This document shows, one piece after another, positions 37,475 to 48,601 of a stretch of 64,000 nucleotides of DNA. The translations under genes were made by a program, and so were the position numbers. The notes under the pieces are model-generated. The model made no database searches. It was not told the DNA's origin and saw nothing but the letters and a program-made list of their open reading frames with translations. Position 1 is the stretch's first letter; every line of letters starts with the position of its first letter. The stretch spans positions 682,001 to 746,000 of the forward strand of contig JAMXSV010000007.1 of the NCBI GenBank assembly GCA_027559495.1, read 5' to 3'. The DNA comes from Aurifilum marmelostoma. Lineage: Eukaryota > Ascomycota > Sordariomycetes > Diaporthales > Cryphonectriaceae.

Positions 37475-37944
37475 TCATGATTGCGTTGACCGGTTGCACT
37501 GCATTAGCATCCCGGCGTTCGTGTTTGAATCCTCACGCGTGCCACAGGGAAGAGGGCTTTTCCCTTTTTCTCTCAACACACATACACAGACACGGGTGTC
37601 TTGTGAGGCTGGCAAGGCTCTCTTGAATGACCCTCCCAACCACCCCGACACCCATCTGCAACACCACCTTGATGGTTTGCTCCTATTGATTTGCACATCT
37701 TCCGTTCTCAGCCTGTCATCCTCGGAGCCCTGTTGTGGCCCTCTCGCCAGGTCACATGTTGTGCTCCTGTACTCAGCAACAGCCTCCCACTCTGCCTTTG
37801 CCTTGAGGAGAACAATGTGTTGAAAATATATAAATATGTGCATAGCATGTGGAGTTCTTCGCCCTGCTCCTGGCCCTCTTGTCTGTATCCTTGAGACCAG
37901 TGCCTCGTCTTTGTTCTCTCCTTTTCTCCATTAGAGGGCAGCCT

Positions 37945-37945
<1 letters not shown>

Positions 37946-37984
<39 letters not shown>
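37946..37984. repeat. poly-A tract (39 nt)
   Basis: Thirty-nine consecutive adenines ending 92 bases before the start codon at 38077. Its position suggests the promoter or leader of that gene; a retroposon tail is an alternative, but no element body is visible. Confidence 0.9.
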
Positions 37985-37987
<3 letters not shown>

Positions 37988-38076
37988 GACTCCTCCTCAT
38001 GACCTTGCTGCGCCCTCAGGTCTTTGTGTTTTCTGCCCAGGCTACACCAACACCACCCTCCTCATCATCACAGACC

Positions 38077-38995
38077 ATGCCAGCACCATCTAAGCCCCCG
38101 GCTCCCTCCTCGCCGGGCACGGCTGGCCATGGATACGAGGCCATGTCTGGGCTGCGGAAGCAGATCATTGGTGAGTCTTATTCTCCTTATACCTCATCCC
38201 ATAACCCCATATTCTGTCCAATGACTTGCGTCTGGTGTGTGGAAAGTGCAGAGACAAATCAAAGAAACGGCATCCTTTTCTTCTCTCTTGTCCATGGTCA
38301 CCGTCTCCTCCTCACTAACACCGGCGAACTTTCTTTCTCCCTACCAACCAGAGAACTGCTATTTCATATCCTCCTCTGCATCCTTGCACAACTGCGTCAC
38401 AAGCCGTGAGCCCGGCGGCACGTACAAGGCCATCGTCGCGCGCTCGCAGCATGGCCGCCTCGAGGTGTTCATGTCCTCCGACAGCGCGAGGACGGCCCTC
38501 GAGGCGCTGGAGCAGCTCATGCACAAGTCGGCCGAGGGCGTGCACCGGTACATCGAGGCCAGGGGGGCCGGGCGGCGCCGCCGCCGCAGCCGCACGCCCG
38601 CCGCCTACGAGGACATCCTGGGCGGTGGGGACGAGATCGAGGTGGAGGAGTTTGAAGAGGATGCCGTGTCGATGGTGTCGTCGTCGTATTTCGAGGACGA
38701 GGCGGACGACAAGTCTCGTCTGGGGGACTCGAGGCTTACCCTGGAGTCGGAGCTCGAGTCGGCCGCGTATGAGTCGGCCAGCGAGATTGACGATGGTGAT
38801 GAGTTCCTCCGCCGTCTGGGACGAGGAGGTCAGCCGTTTGCTGCGGGTTCTCGTCTGTACATGGAACGCTCACGTAGGCGTGCAGGCTCACGCTCGCCGC
38901 GCAGGGTGCCGTTGACAGCGGAGGGACACGAGCCAGCCTACTATGGCCGTCGTCAGGAGCATCCGCAGCAGCGCCAGCAGCAGCAACATGTTGAT

Positions 38996-39063
<68 letters not shown>

Positions 39064-40211
39064 CATGGCCTCTGCTAACCAGCGTCTCTCAGGTCCACAG
39101 CCTGGGGTGGTGCCGAACAATTCAATGGGCTATATGCCTCGCATGCCCTATGACCCTTCTTTTGTCACTCTTCCTCCTCACGGCGGCAGAGCGATGGGAG
39201 CAGCAGCAGCAGCATACAACCAAGGACCTCCAATGGCTACCGGTGGTCACCGTCCTGCGCCACCCATGATGATGCCGCCGCTACCATCACCTCTTCCTCC
39301 TCCTCCTCCTCCTCCTCCACCACCACCTCCACAACGGTTTTACCTCCCCAATCACCAGCAATACCAGCGGAGACCTTACTCCCCTGTGCATGCGGCGGTC
39401 CAGCAGCAGCAGCAGCAACAACAACGACAGCCAAACGAGACCAGCAGAGTCCATGATGGCTATGGCCACTTCATGACGCCGCCTCCCGGCTTTCCCATGC
39501 CCACGCAGGGTGCCGCGAAGCTGCCCCCGAGGCCGCCCTTCGCGCAGTCACCTCCTGTTGTCGTCACCAAGACGGCAGTCGAGAACCAGCACCAGCACCA
39601 GCACCAGCACCCAGTCGTCCGAGCACCATCCCTCGCCTCCCCGGCCTCTTCGACCTCCTCCCTCTCCTCCGCGGCATCGTCCTCCACCATCGCCACAGTG
39701 ACCCCGGGGCCCAACCACACCCCCAACGAGTCCCCGTCCCCCCCCTTCGCCGCCCACAATGATCATGAACAACAACAACAACAACAACAACAACAAGAAA
39801 CAAATCGACTACCGGCTCCTCATCAAGATCACCAACCCCGCCGCCACCACCACCACCACCACCCCCACCACCCACCGCATCCTCGCCTTCGGCCCGCCCA
39901 CGCGCCAGCAGATGCGCTCCGACGTGCTCACGTACCTCGTCCAAAACCGCGACGCGCTCGCCGGCTGCGGGCTGGACGTGCACCCGTCCTGCTCCGTGGG
40001 CGCCAACGCGCACATCCGGGTCAACGTCACGCGGGCGTGGTTTGGTGGTGCGGCGCGGGGTGCTGCCGCCGCGCACCAGCCGGACGACACGCCCGCGGGG
40101 GGGAAGGAGGGGGAGGAGAGCTATGATCTCGGGACCTACCGGGGGAATGATTTCGGTCGGCTCTGCGAGAGCGTGGGGGGGGCGGGGTGGCTCGTCTCTG
40201 CCTTTGTTTGA
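38077..40211 (+). CDS. polyglutamine/polyproline low-complexity protein of unknown function, with apparent frame break
   Basis: Exon 1 is 38077-38170 and exon 2 begins at 38352 (181-nt intron with a CACTAAC branch site). The N-terminal region (GTYKAIVARSQHGRLEVFM then TALEALEQLMHKSAEGVHRY) looks like a small folded domain. It is followed by an Arg-rich and acidic linker, a pure 22-glutamine run, a 12-proline run and further Gln/His/Asn runs. Around 39738-39745 (eight C) the coding frame changes by one base. Downstream, a second folded-looking block with C/G-ending codons continues in the new frame (QIDYRLLIKI, TRQQMRSDVLTYLVQNRDAL) and ends YRGNDFGRLCESVGGAGWLV at 40211. The old frame instead becomes His/Arg junk. 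The intact product would be about 650 residues. No known family recognised. Confidence 0.72.
38996..39061 (+). repeat. pure CAG repeat encoding 22 glutamines
   Basis: Sixty-six bases of uninterrupted CAG within the coding region of the low-complexity protein. Perfect codon identity indicates recent slippage, so length is probably polymorphic between strains. Confidence 0.95.
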
Positions 40212-40881
40212 GGTGGTTGTCTCGAATGCTCTGGTTGCTGTGGGCGGGCGGCGGAGGGTGATGATTGATGATTAGGCAAGGGACAATATGTGGTGGGGGG
40301 GGGGAGGAGGATACTTGGTGACGATGATTATGGCTTCATGATAACGTGTCTTGATTGTTCTTCCTTTTCTTCCTTTCCTTTCCTTTCCTTTATTTCTTCT
40401 TTTTTTTTCATCTCGATCATCTGCCTTTCTCGACGGTTCGTTAGGAAGCAGTCTGTGGAGATGATCACTCTTCTCCTGCAGAAGCATTATAAATGTATTA
40501 GCATTTACTCTCGAATCTTGCTCTCCTTCTCTTTCTCTCATGAAGCTCAAGCGGGCCTGTCCAGTTTCTGCCTCAATCATAGTAGTTACGTCTTGCTTCA
40601 TGTTTCCTGCTATATTACGCCCAATGGAAGCCAATCATCAGAAAGCACATCAATAGGAATTTGAAATCAGCTGTGTATCATTGACTTTCTTGCCTTGGAG
40701 AAAGCTATTCTTGCTTTATCAACCGAATTGTCTCTTGTATCAAGGAGAAATCCCTCGCTATGAAAGGCCGCACGACGTCAACTGACCGTCTTAGTTGATT
40801 CCCAAGGATTCCTCACCGGCACAGGGAAAGTGACCGCTGAGAAGACGATTCATAGAGCCCTTCTGAGGCTACACACACAGT
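40212..40881. other. convergent intergenic region
   Basis: About 670 nt between two converging stop codons: 3' UTR material, a TTTCC/TTTCT-rich run near 40360-40410, and no coding frame. Confidence 0.5.
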
Positions 40882-42157
40882 TCAGTATCCGCGCCATTTA
40901 CCCTTGTCCGTGGTGGCTTTGTAAGGAGACCGGCGAGTCTCTGCGCCCTGTCCACCACCCGTCTTGCGAGGAACAGCTCCGTAGCCTCCTCCTCCATGCA
41001 TACCATAGCCTGAACCATAACCACCACCACTTACGCCAGGCAGAGACGCCGGCGCAGCTGTCGTGGAGCCACCCAGCCAACCACCACCAATGCTCGGGCC
41101 CTCAACCGCAGGAGGGAGGTTCCAATTAGGCGTGCGGGGGTCGATGGGAGTGCGAGCAGGCGTGTAATCACCACGACGCGTCTCGTAGCAGGCCAAGCGG
41201 CCGTCATAGTCTCCAGCTGCAGAAATAAGGGAAGTGGCGGCAGAGGAGCCGTTGCGGAAGCTTGTGGAGGACAGAGCGTCTCCCGAGCCTGGAATCCAAG
41301 GGTCGGGATGAACTCGGTCTTGATCCTTGTAGCCATTTTGAGAAGGGTCTATAGGTGGTAACACAAACTTTGTCAGTAACAGCAGCCAAAGTACATGGTC
41401 ATCAACAAGAAACTCACCCTCCCAGAAGGTGGCCCCCATGCCCCAGACAGCCAGCAGTCTCTGTGCGTTGGGATCGTCCTCGATCATCGCCCGGCGCCTC
41501 TCAATCTCATCCCGATGACCGGGGCTCAGCTGACGTCCATTCTCCTCCGCCTCCAGCCTCGCCCTCATCTTGTTCCGCTCAGCAGTGACCTTTTCCTTCC
41601 GACCCATCCAGTACCACTCCTCCTCACCCCCATCGAAGTCGAGAGATCGCACGAACGCCTGGATCTTGGCCTTGGTCACGACCGCCATTGGGTGACGTTC
41701 GCTCACATCCACGGCGTGCTTCTTCTTGGAGAGAATGCGCTGCAGCATCTCTTGGACGTCCCGAACAGGAATGTCGCGCTTGAAGTGCTCTTCCGCCGTC
41801 TCTTTGTTGGCTTTACGAGGGTTCAGTGCCTTGTCTGAGTCGTGACTGACCGTCAGCGTCTTTTGCAACAATTCAAGATCGAATGGCTCCCGAGAAATGT
41901 TTCGTCTCATAGTCATCCTCACTCTCGTGGCATTGGATGCCGTGGAAAACAACAAAACTCCCAGAGGAGGCGAGGGATCAACAGAAGACAGGGGCAGGCG
42001 CACTCAGCTTGGTAGCAAAGTCAATGGGCTCTGGCGAGAGCTCATGCTCGCGTTTGATGATGAGGCAGATGAGAGTGCGGATTTCAAAGGTGGTCCACTC
42101 GTGGGCCACGGTGATGGAGTCGCAGGAGACGGAGCGAGACGGGCTTCGAGAAGACAT
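40882..42157 (-). CDS. conserved-looking protein of unknown function (374 aa)
   Basis: Minus-strand exons 42157-42004, 41921-41418 and 41348-40882 sum to 1125 nt. The N-terminus (SVSCDSITVAHEWTTFEIRT) precedes a predicted helical, charged region including HFKRDIPVRDVQEMLQRIL and ERHPMAVVTKAKIQAFVRS. A Glu/Arg-rich segment ending NAQRLLAVWGMGATFWE follows. The last 100 residues are Gly/Pro/Tyr-rich and disordered (GGGYGSGYGMHGGGGYGA). There is no signal peptide or membrane helix in the spliced form. I recognise no family. Codon bias and clean splice sites make it a real gene. The second intron (41417-41349, 69 nt) contains no stop in frame, so its retention would insert 23 mostly hydrophobic residues. 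Confidence 0.78.
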
Positions 42158-43317
42158 CTTGACAGGTTGATGGTCGGACTTATTGTCTGGAAAAGCTGGT
42201 GAGCCCCTGGAAAACAACTAGGTCGGTTGAAAGCCAGGAGAATTGGCTTGATTCTGTCGGGCGTTCTCGTCCGCTTGGGCTGTTGTCCACGCGATGGTGT
42301 AAGGCCAATCGTGGGCTGTCTAGAGGACTGCGTCCTTTGCTTGCCAGCGAGAACGCGTCGCGTAGAAAGACTGTAAAAAGAGGGCAGTGTGTGTCTGGGC
42401 TCACAGGTTGAGGCTGAACAGTCAAGGAAACAGAGAACCAAACCCTCCTCAGATACAACGTCCTCGTTCCTTCTTCTCAGGACGAGAAGTCTGGTTGAGG
42501 GCGTTGAAGGAAACGTGGGAAAAAGGCAAGGAGGGTGTTCAAAGGCAAGAGTGCCAGGAAAAGAAGTAGGGCAAGAGATTGGCAGCTGCGACCTGTCGTT
42601 CTCCATAGCTGGCTTCGAAGCTGTCGTTGCGTCGTGTTGAGGACTGTTGCCCAGCATCATGAACAGTCCACTGTCGAGAAAGACAGAGGTCAAGTTAAGC
42701 TTGTCTGCTTAATCAGGGGGCACACAGCACCACTTGCTCGTTGCCCTTGGAGCACATGGCCCAAGTCCCAGCTCCAAAAGCCTCCTGCAAGACCTCGCTC
42801 AGCACAGGCATGGTTCCATCATTATTCCTCCATTGCATGTCCAATGATCCAAGACTGGCATGCCATGCTCCTCTCAGCTGGTGATGAGGGTAGAGCCAAA
42901 GCTCCTAGCAGCCCAGTGTTTGCCTCTTTTCCCTGGATAGAGTAGTCTGACCAAAGAAAAGGCAGCCCCAGCCTCGGTGGTGACTGGGCTGGAAGAAAGA
43001 TACCCATCTCATTTGCACTGCTGGTAACCGGTCGGGATACCACCATGAGGTGGCTTTTGTTGATAGTTGTGGTATATGTGATTCTGATCGCCTGCCTAAT
43101 CTGCAGTATTCTAATCCGCTGGTGAAGCTCAGTTGACAACACATCATCCCTCCAACGGGAGTGACCTGACACAAACACACATACACATCACACGTCTAAT
43201 GAGCCCAACGCCGTTCAGATGATGCTTGCTGATAATAGTGAACGAACGACATGCAGTCCCCGTCATCGCCGTGATTTTTGTTTCGCAGATCCCAAAGGTA
43301 TGAACCACAGCCCGTTA
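42158..43317. other. intergenic region upstream of the 374-aa gene
   Basis: About 1.16 kb between two minus-strand genes, serving as promoter of one and 3' region of PIK1. A 229-codon frame (42693-42004) overlaps the start of the 374-aa gene in another frame but has no domain and irregular codon choice. I see no other content. Confidence 0.5.
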
Positions 43318-46300
43318 CTAGTAGATACCTTGTGTCCTGAATTGGAAGGTATCGTATCTGACCTATTGTGTTAGTACGGTGTCTCTTGAGAAGGCAAACG
43401 AAAGGGGGCGGGAGGCGGGGCCAAAAGAAGTCTTACAATCGAGTATAATAACTACCAATAGACTTCCCAATCAGGTCCGTCTCAACAAACAACTCGGCGT
43501 TCTCGGGGCTCAGCTGAGGCTGGAATCTCTGCCGCAGGCTCATCTGGACGGATGCGACCCCAGCTGCGTAACAAGGCATGGTGGAGTCTTTGCCCGTCAT
43601 GGTGACCAGGTCGACAATATTATCGGCCGATTTCCGCAACGCTGATAGAGCATGATTAGCAACTGCTTCTTTTCGTTCTGACATTGGGTCTGCTCACCTA
43701 AGAAAGCCTGCTTGCAGAGCTTCTTGAAGTCCTCCCACTCGGGGGACCCAATACCACCCAGCACCTCCACATACTCGTGTGTCAGCTTGAACGGCGCCGC
43801 CTCAAACGCGACGCTGCCCGGAGAATTGGACAGCATGAAACCAAAGTCGATGTGGATGATGTGGCCTTCATTGTCGATGAGGACGTTGCCGTTGTGCCTG
43901 TCCTTTAGCTGCAAGACGTAGGATATGATGCTGTAAGCGGCAAGAGACCGCTTGAAGGCATCGACTCCCGCCTTGTATGCGTCGCTGTCAGGGTCACCAA
44001 AGGCTTTCAAAAAGTGGTCCTTCAGCGTCGCGATGCGTCTCCTGGGGTTCACGCCGGCCTCGACAGACGCCAGGGTCAGGCTGCGCTTGATAGAGTGCAG
44101 AGAAACACCATTGGTAATGGTCTCGATAAGACCCGAGGAGTCTCCCGTGACGAGGATCCTCATCACCTTGACCCACACGCCAACCTCTGCATCAACCCAT
44201 ATCCGGTTGCAGACATCGATGAGCTGGCACGCGAAGGCTTCTTGCCGGAGGTCCGACCCTGTCTTGACGATGACGCTCACAAGGTCCCAGTTCTTCATCC
44301 ATCCGTACGGCGAGGAGCGCCGTATACGCTCCTTTTTGGCTTCCCACGCCTCACCAAAGACCGCTGCGCTGGGGTCGTCCCGGTCACTCTTCCTCTGCAG
44401 ACCTCCTGTCTTGAAATCGTTCTCCATACGCTCCACGCCCGCACTGGCGTTGATCGCGGGGTCGAGGTTCGTCTCCTCGTCCAGGTCGGTGGCTGTGGCC
44501 ATGTTCTGAGCTTGCGTCTTCGCCATGATCTGGTCAAAAGTCGGTCCCTGTCCGTCGTCGACATCAAAGTTTTGCTCTTCCAGCTTCTGCATACTGGCAA
44601 TGATCTTGGCCTGAATCGCCGCCACCTCTCCTTTCGGTCTCTTGCCGGATGTGGCTTCTAGCTGCGCCAGCATCTGCGAGGCGGTCCGCATGTGGATCGC
44701 GAGGGCAGAGAAGTCCGGCTGGTCCACCGAAGCCTTGCTCGGAGCGGAGGAGATGGTCATTTTCCTCAGCGACCGGCCGCTAGGACTACTAGAGCGCGAT
44801 GTTGAGGTTGCTGAGCTCCTGGGCGTCACCAGCTCGGACGTCGTAGATACCGTTGTCGTCAAGCTCGGCTGGCGCTGGGGGACGGGCTTCTTCTCTATCA
44901 CTGTCTTGTCGGACAGGTTGCTGTCGACTGGTCTCAGCTGCGGTGAGTTGGCGAGGTCTCCCGAGCTCGGCTCGAAGACGCTATCCATGGGCGGGTCCAC
45001 GACGGTCTCGGGAGTCCTCGAAGCTGCCGGCGCCCTCGCAGATTCCGACAGGTCAAAGATGCGTTTCCTTGATCCCTGCTCTAAGAGTTGTGGTAGTAGT
45101 TTTCTGTTGTCTGGAGAGTCTGGGTCAAAGGTGAAGTCGTCGCGTAGAATCTCAACCATCAGCAGGTAGGGTACCTTTTCTGCGCTATTAAGGACAGTTG
45201 CTTCGGCTGGGTTCAGGCGAACAATACGGTGGTGTTTACTCCTGGCTGGCGAGCCGTCTGTCAAGGTAGGTGGGCAGATGAATGGTATGTCGACCAGCAC
45301 CATGGCGTCAGTCAGGTCCTGCGCCAGCATACCCAGTTCGCCACGCAGAGCGCTCAGACGGGCTGCTTTTGGGACCATAACCAGCCTGTTGGAGATATCC
45401 TCGAGGGCCGTGAGAAACTGTGTCTGGCAGCGAAAGTAATTCGACCTCAGTACCCTCGCCCTCTGAACTGTCGTCATGTCTGTGTGGTTCAGAGCCGATT
45501 TGGCGTGATGAGAATGCCTCCTGGCCAGACTTGACGCTTCAGAGGGCCGTATAGCCGCAGGAAGGCCTGCCGATTGTGGAGTCGGTGGCCGAGGAGGTAG
45601 CGGCGACTTCAGGTCGGGCAGCGGAAGCGAGGAAGTGCTGAGCCTTGCATCGACCGCGCCCAGATCGAGATGTTTCGGCAGCCGCCTCGCCGTCTCTTTG
45701 ACGGGCGAGGTCACGGTGGAACCGGAGGAAGACGTCGGTCGCGAGGGTGGGAGGTTCGACCTCCTCTGGGATTCTGATGGATGCCCTCGGGTGGAATCCG
45801 GTGATCCTCTGGGATCTGGGGCACTGGTCACACGCCCCGTCTCCCTGACGGTGCGCCGAGGCCGGTTCGCAGAGCTGGCCGAGACGGTATGCGCCCTTGC
45901 AATCTTGGGCTGGTTCGCATTCTCTGTCAAGGTCGTGTTGTCGATGGGCTGGGGCCTTCGAGCCTGCGCAACGGCCATGGGGCCTGCGGCACTAGCCAGG
46001 CCGGGGACAGCCACGCTGGCCAGCACGAAGCTGGCCAGTATGGTGACCGGTATAGCATTCTCCTTGATCTTTTCATGCCTGACCGCCTCTCCCAACCCGA
46101 AAACAACGTTCTGAACCTTGTTATACACCCTCCTACATGTCCTAAAGGCCTCGGACTGGGGATTCGAAGAGAGATCGTGGACGTAGCTCTGAAAGAGCCA
46201 GTAGGTCTTGGAAGCATGAGAGTTAGCAAGTGGGGGGGGGGGGGCTGATACAGCGTTGTAGGTGGTCATTGACATACTAGGAGCGCACCAGTGACGGACT

Positions 46301-46727
46301 CCTCGCACAGGTCTAATATGAACTCTTCCAATGCCATAGACTCATTGTTGATGCTGACAATTAGGTGGCATAACTGCGGCACTGTTCGGATCTGGTCAGC
46401 GCTCTTGTCTTCTCGGCTGTGTATGTAAGTTTCAGGTGGGTCGCACAGAAAAACTCGATGTCCTCGTAGGGAAACTGCCGAAGCTTCGAGCATAGTATAT
46501 GGTGTATCCCAACATGTTCGGCGTAGCGGCTGCGCGGCCAGAGATGGTCAGCAAACGTCCACAGCAGACACGGGGCAGGCCGAGCTTGTTCTCTCTCTTC
46601 TTCTCTCTCGACAGGGACTCGTGTGTCTGGGAGCCGGGGCGCCATACGTCAGGTAGAAGACGGGGAGAAAAGGGTTCTGGTTGAAGACGTCCGAGTCAAT
46701 GAACCGCTGCAGAAGATCCCACGACAT
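43318..46727 (-). CDS. PIK1: phosphatidylinositol 4-kinase PIK1
   Basis: Six minus-strand exons: 46727-46648, 46529-46447, 46381-46278, 46206-43698, 43641-43437 and 43357-43318. They give 1006 residues in one frame. The start MSWDLLQRFIDSDVFNQNPF and the following helical lipid-kinase-unique (LKU) domain (KLRQFPYEDIEFFLPQLCHL) are spread over the first small exons. A long Ser/Pro-rich middle is probably disordered. The kinase domain includes AWEAKKERIRRSSPYG, catalytic loop LKDRHNGNVL (D858) and HIDFGFML (D876). PIK1 makes PI4P at the Golgi and in the nucleus, needed for secretion and cytokinesis. The final 40-nt exon was chosen because its intron has a perfect TACTAAC branch site and restores a Tyr/Phe/Gln tail (YDTFQFRTQGIY); without it the frame stops after SYYTRL. 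Intron 3 contains an 11-G/C homopolymer. Confidence 0.95.
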
Positions 46728-48601
46728 TGGTGCTTGGGAGCTGTCTCGAGGCAGCGGCGGCTTCCGGCTTGTGGTTGGAGGGGTTCGAAGGTGTGAGGGG
46801 CCGAGGGGTCAGGTCACCGCCCAGGAGCTCGCAGGGTCCGGTCCGGTGATGTGAGAGCTGCTAATGGTGCTCGAAGAGGGAGGCGCGAGAGAAAGGAGCG
46901 ACGGGGATTCGGGCCGCGAGCGCGGATTGCTTCATATATTTTCGACATTAAAGTACGGTAGCAGGAGCGGATGATGGATCATGGCTGGTAGCTCAGCATC
47001 GTCTGGGATTCTGTCGCACAGGGCCACAACAGGAGAAGTTGTGATCGTGGGTCTGGTCGTCAAGCAGATGTGCGGGAGGAGGAGGAGGAGGAGGAAGAGG
47101 TCGGGTGGTGGTGGTGGTGGGTAGTGGGTTGTGTTGTTGGCAACAAGTAAAGCTGCGTAGAATTGATTGATTGTCGAGTCCCTGATCTGTCCTTGGAAGC
47201 GACCCCGGGAGGACGTTGTATTTGGTCTAGGTTCGTTAGAAGAGCTCACCCAGTCAGTCCGCGCACTGCGGGCTTCGCGGCACGGTTCGGTACGGTACGG
47301 TGCGGATAGGAATCAACGTTCTACTACGTACGTTCTACAGTATAGGGGAAACCCCTCTGTGAAGGAGGTACTGTGGTTAGCTCCATTTGACAGCGCTCGC
47401 ACTGGGTCCAGGAAGGCCCACTGAGGGACCGCCTACAGGTGTCCTTTCAGCCAGGAAACTTGACATGCCAGGCACTAATGACTATGTGCAATTACCATGT
47501 AATAACACACCAACATGTTGACACAAGAATATGAATCCGTGGTCTAGATATACCATCCATTGGGTATTATCAAGCACTACGAAGCCTGGTATTGCCCCGG
47601 CAGATCTGTTTTTGCAAGTATGAGAATAAATTCTGCGTGGTGAGACAGCTTTTACCAAATTCTTGGCCACATATACACTGCTGTGCTATAGGACACCTGC
47701 CCCTGACACTAACCCCGGCTTCAGCGCCGACATGGCTAGAGACACTGACCTCAGTTCCCCTCTGTGGACAAACCCACTGTATCTGGAAGGCAAGTTACAG
47801 GCGGTCAGTGCTCATGGTTCTCCAGAGCCGAAAGGAAAGAATAAAAAAGAAGAAAAACTTTGCATCAATTTCCTTCTCTTTCCTTTCTTTTCCTTTCTTT
47901 CTTGTTGTAGACACATTGAGGTCGATCAATGCGTACTTTATTGAAACATGAAATTCTGAAATTATCTCCAATTTTCTCGGCCCCTATTCATGGACGCACA
48001 CCATTTTTTCCCAATCCCCTGTAGACGATCGCCCCCCCAAGCCCGCTGCCAACCAAGCCACTAGAACAGGCAATCCCAAATCTGGCATCATTTATTACCA
48101 GGCAGTTTCTTTTTTTGTCTTAGACCTTTTTTATTCAAATTATTCTACGATGCGATGCAAGCCAGGACACATATAGGGGAGACGGGACATTGTGCCAAGC
48201 TGTCCCTAGTATGTACTGTGTGGTAATGATGTGGACATTGGGTGTGAGTGAGGTATCTTGTTCGCTGACCAAAGGTCCAACTAACAGCAGCACACGCGCT
48301 TGTAATAGCTCTGATAATATAACAATACGGGATCTGATGCAACTCATACAGAGCGATGGAGTCCTCATCCTCCTCACATGTGCTCGTTTTCGTGAAATGT
48401 ACAGTATTGCTTGGGCACCCCCCCCCCCCAGTGAGGGAGAAAAAGAGAAAAAAAGAGAATCGTTTCGTCTCTTATTTACTGGGTATCGTATGCCACCCTC
48501 TCCGATGTGACCTAAGCTCCTCTCCACTTCCTACAGTAGACCAATAACATCCGCAACCATCTCGCATCATCCTCTCACACCCGTCCTCCCAGCTCCTTCT
48601 C
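46728..48601. other. intergenic region between PIK1 start and NC2-alpha stop
   Basis: About 1.9 kb without a supportable gene. It should contain the PIK1 promoter on its left side and the NC2-alpha 3' UTR on its right side. Features seen are a GGA-rich run near 47070-47125, a CGGTACGGTACGGT repeat near 47284, a CTACTACGTACG motif near 47320 and a T-rich segment near 47870-48130. Confidence 0.5.

Larger units (their letters stand above)
36267..38076. other. intergenic region with repeats and a cryptic coding stretch
   Basis: About 1.8 kb between Nup82 and the polyglutamine gene, both on the plus strand. It holds AC/GA microsatellites at the left and a 39-A tract at the right. A weak minus-strand gene candidate (about 36635-37474) is listed separately. 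Otherwise nothing coding. Confidence 0.5.

Noticed and set aside
42004..42693. 229-codon minus-strand frame upstream of the 374-aa gene
   Set aside because: Ser/Pro/Arg-rich with mixed codon use; overlaps exon 1 of a better-supported gene in another frame. Probably leader sequence.
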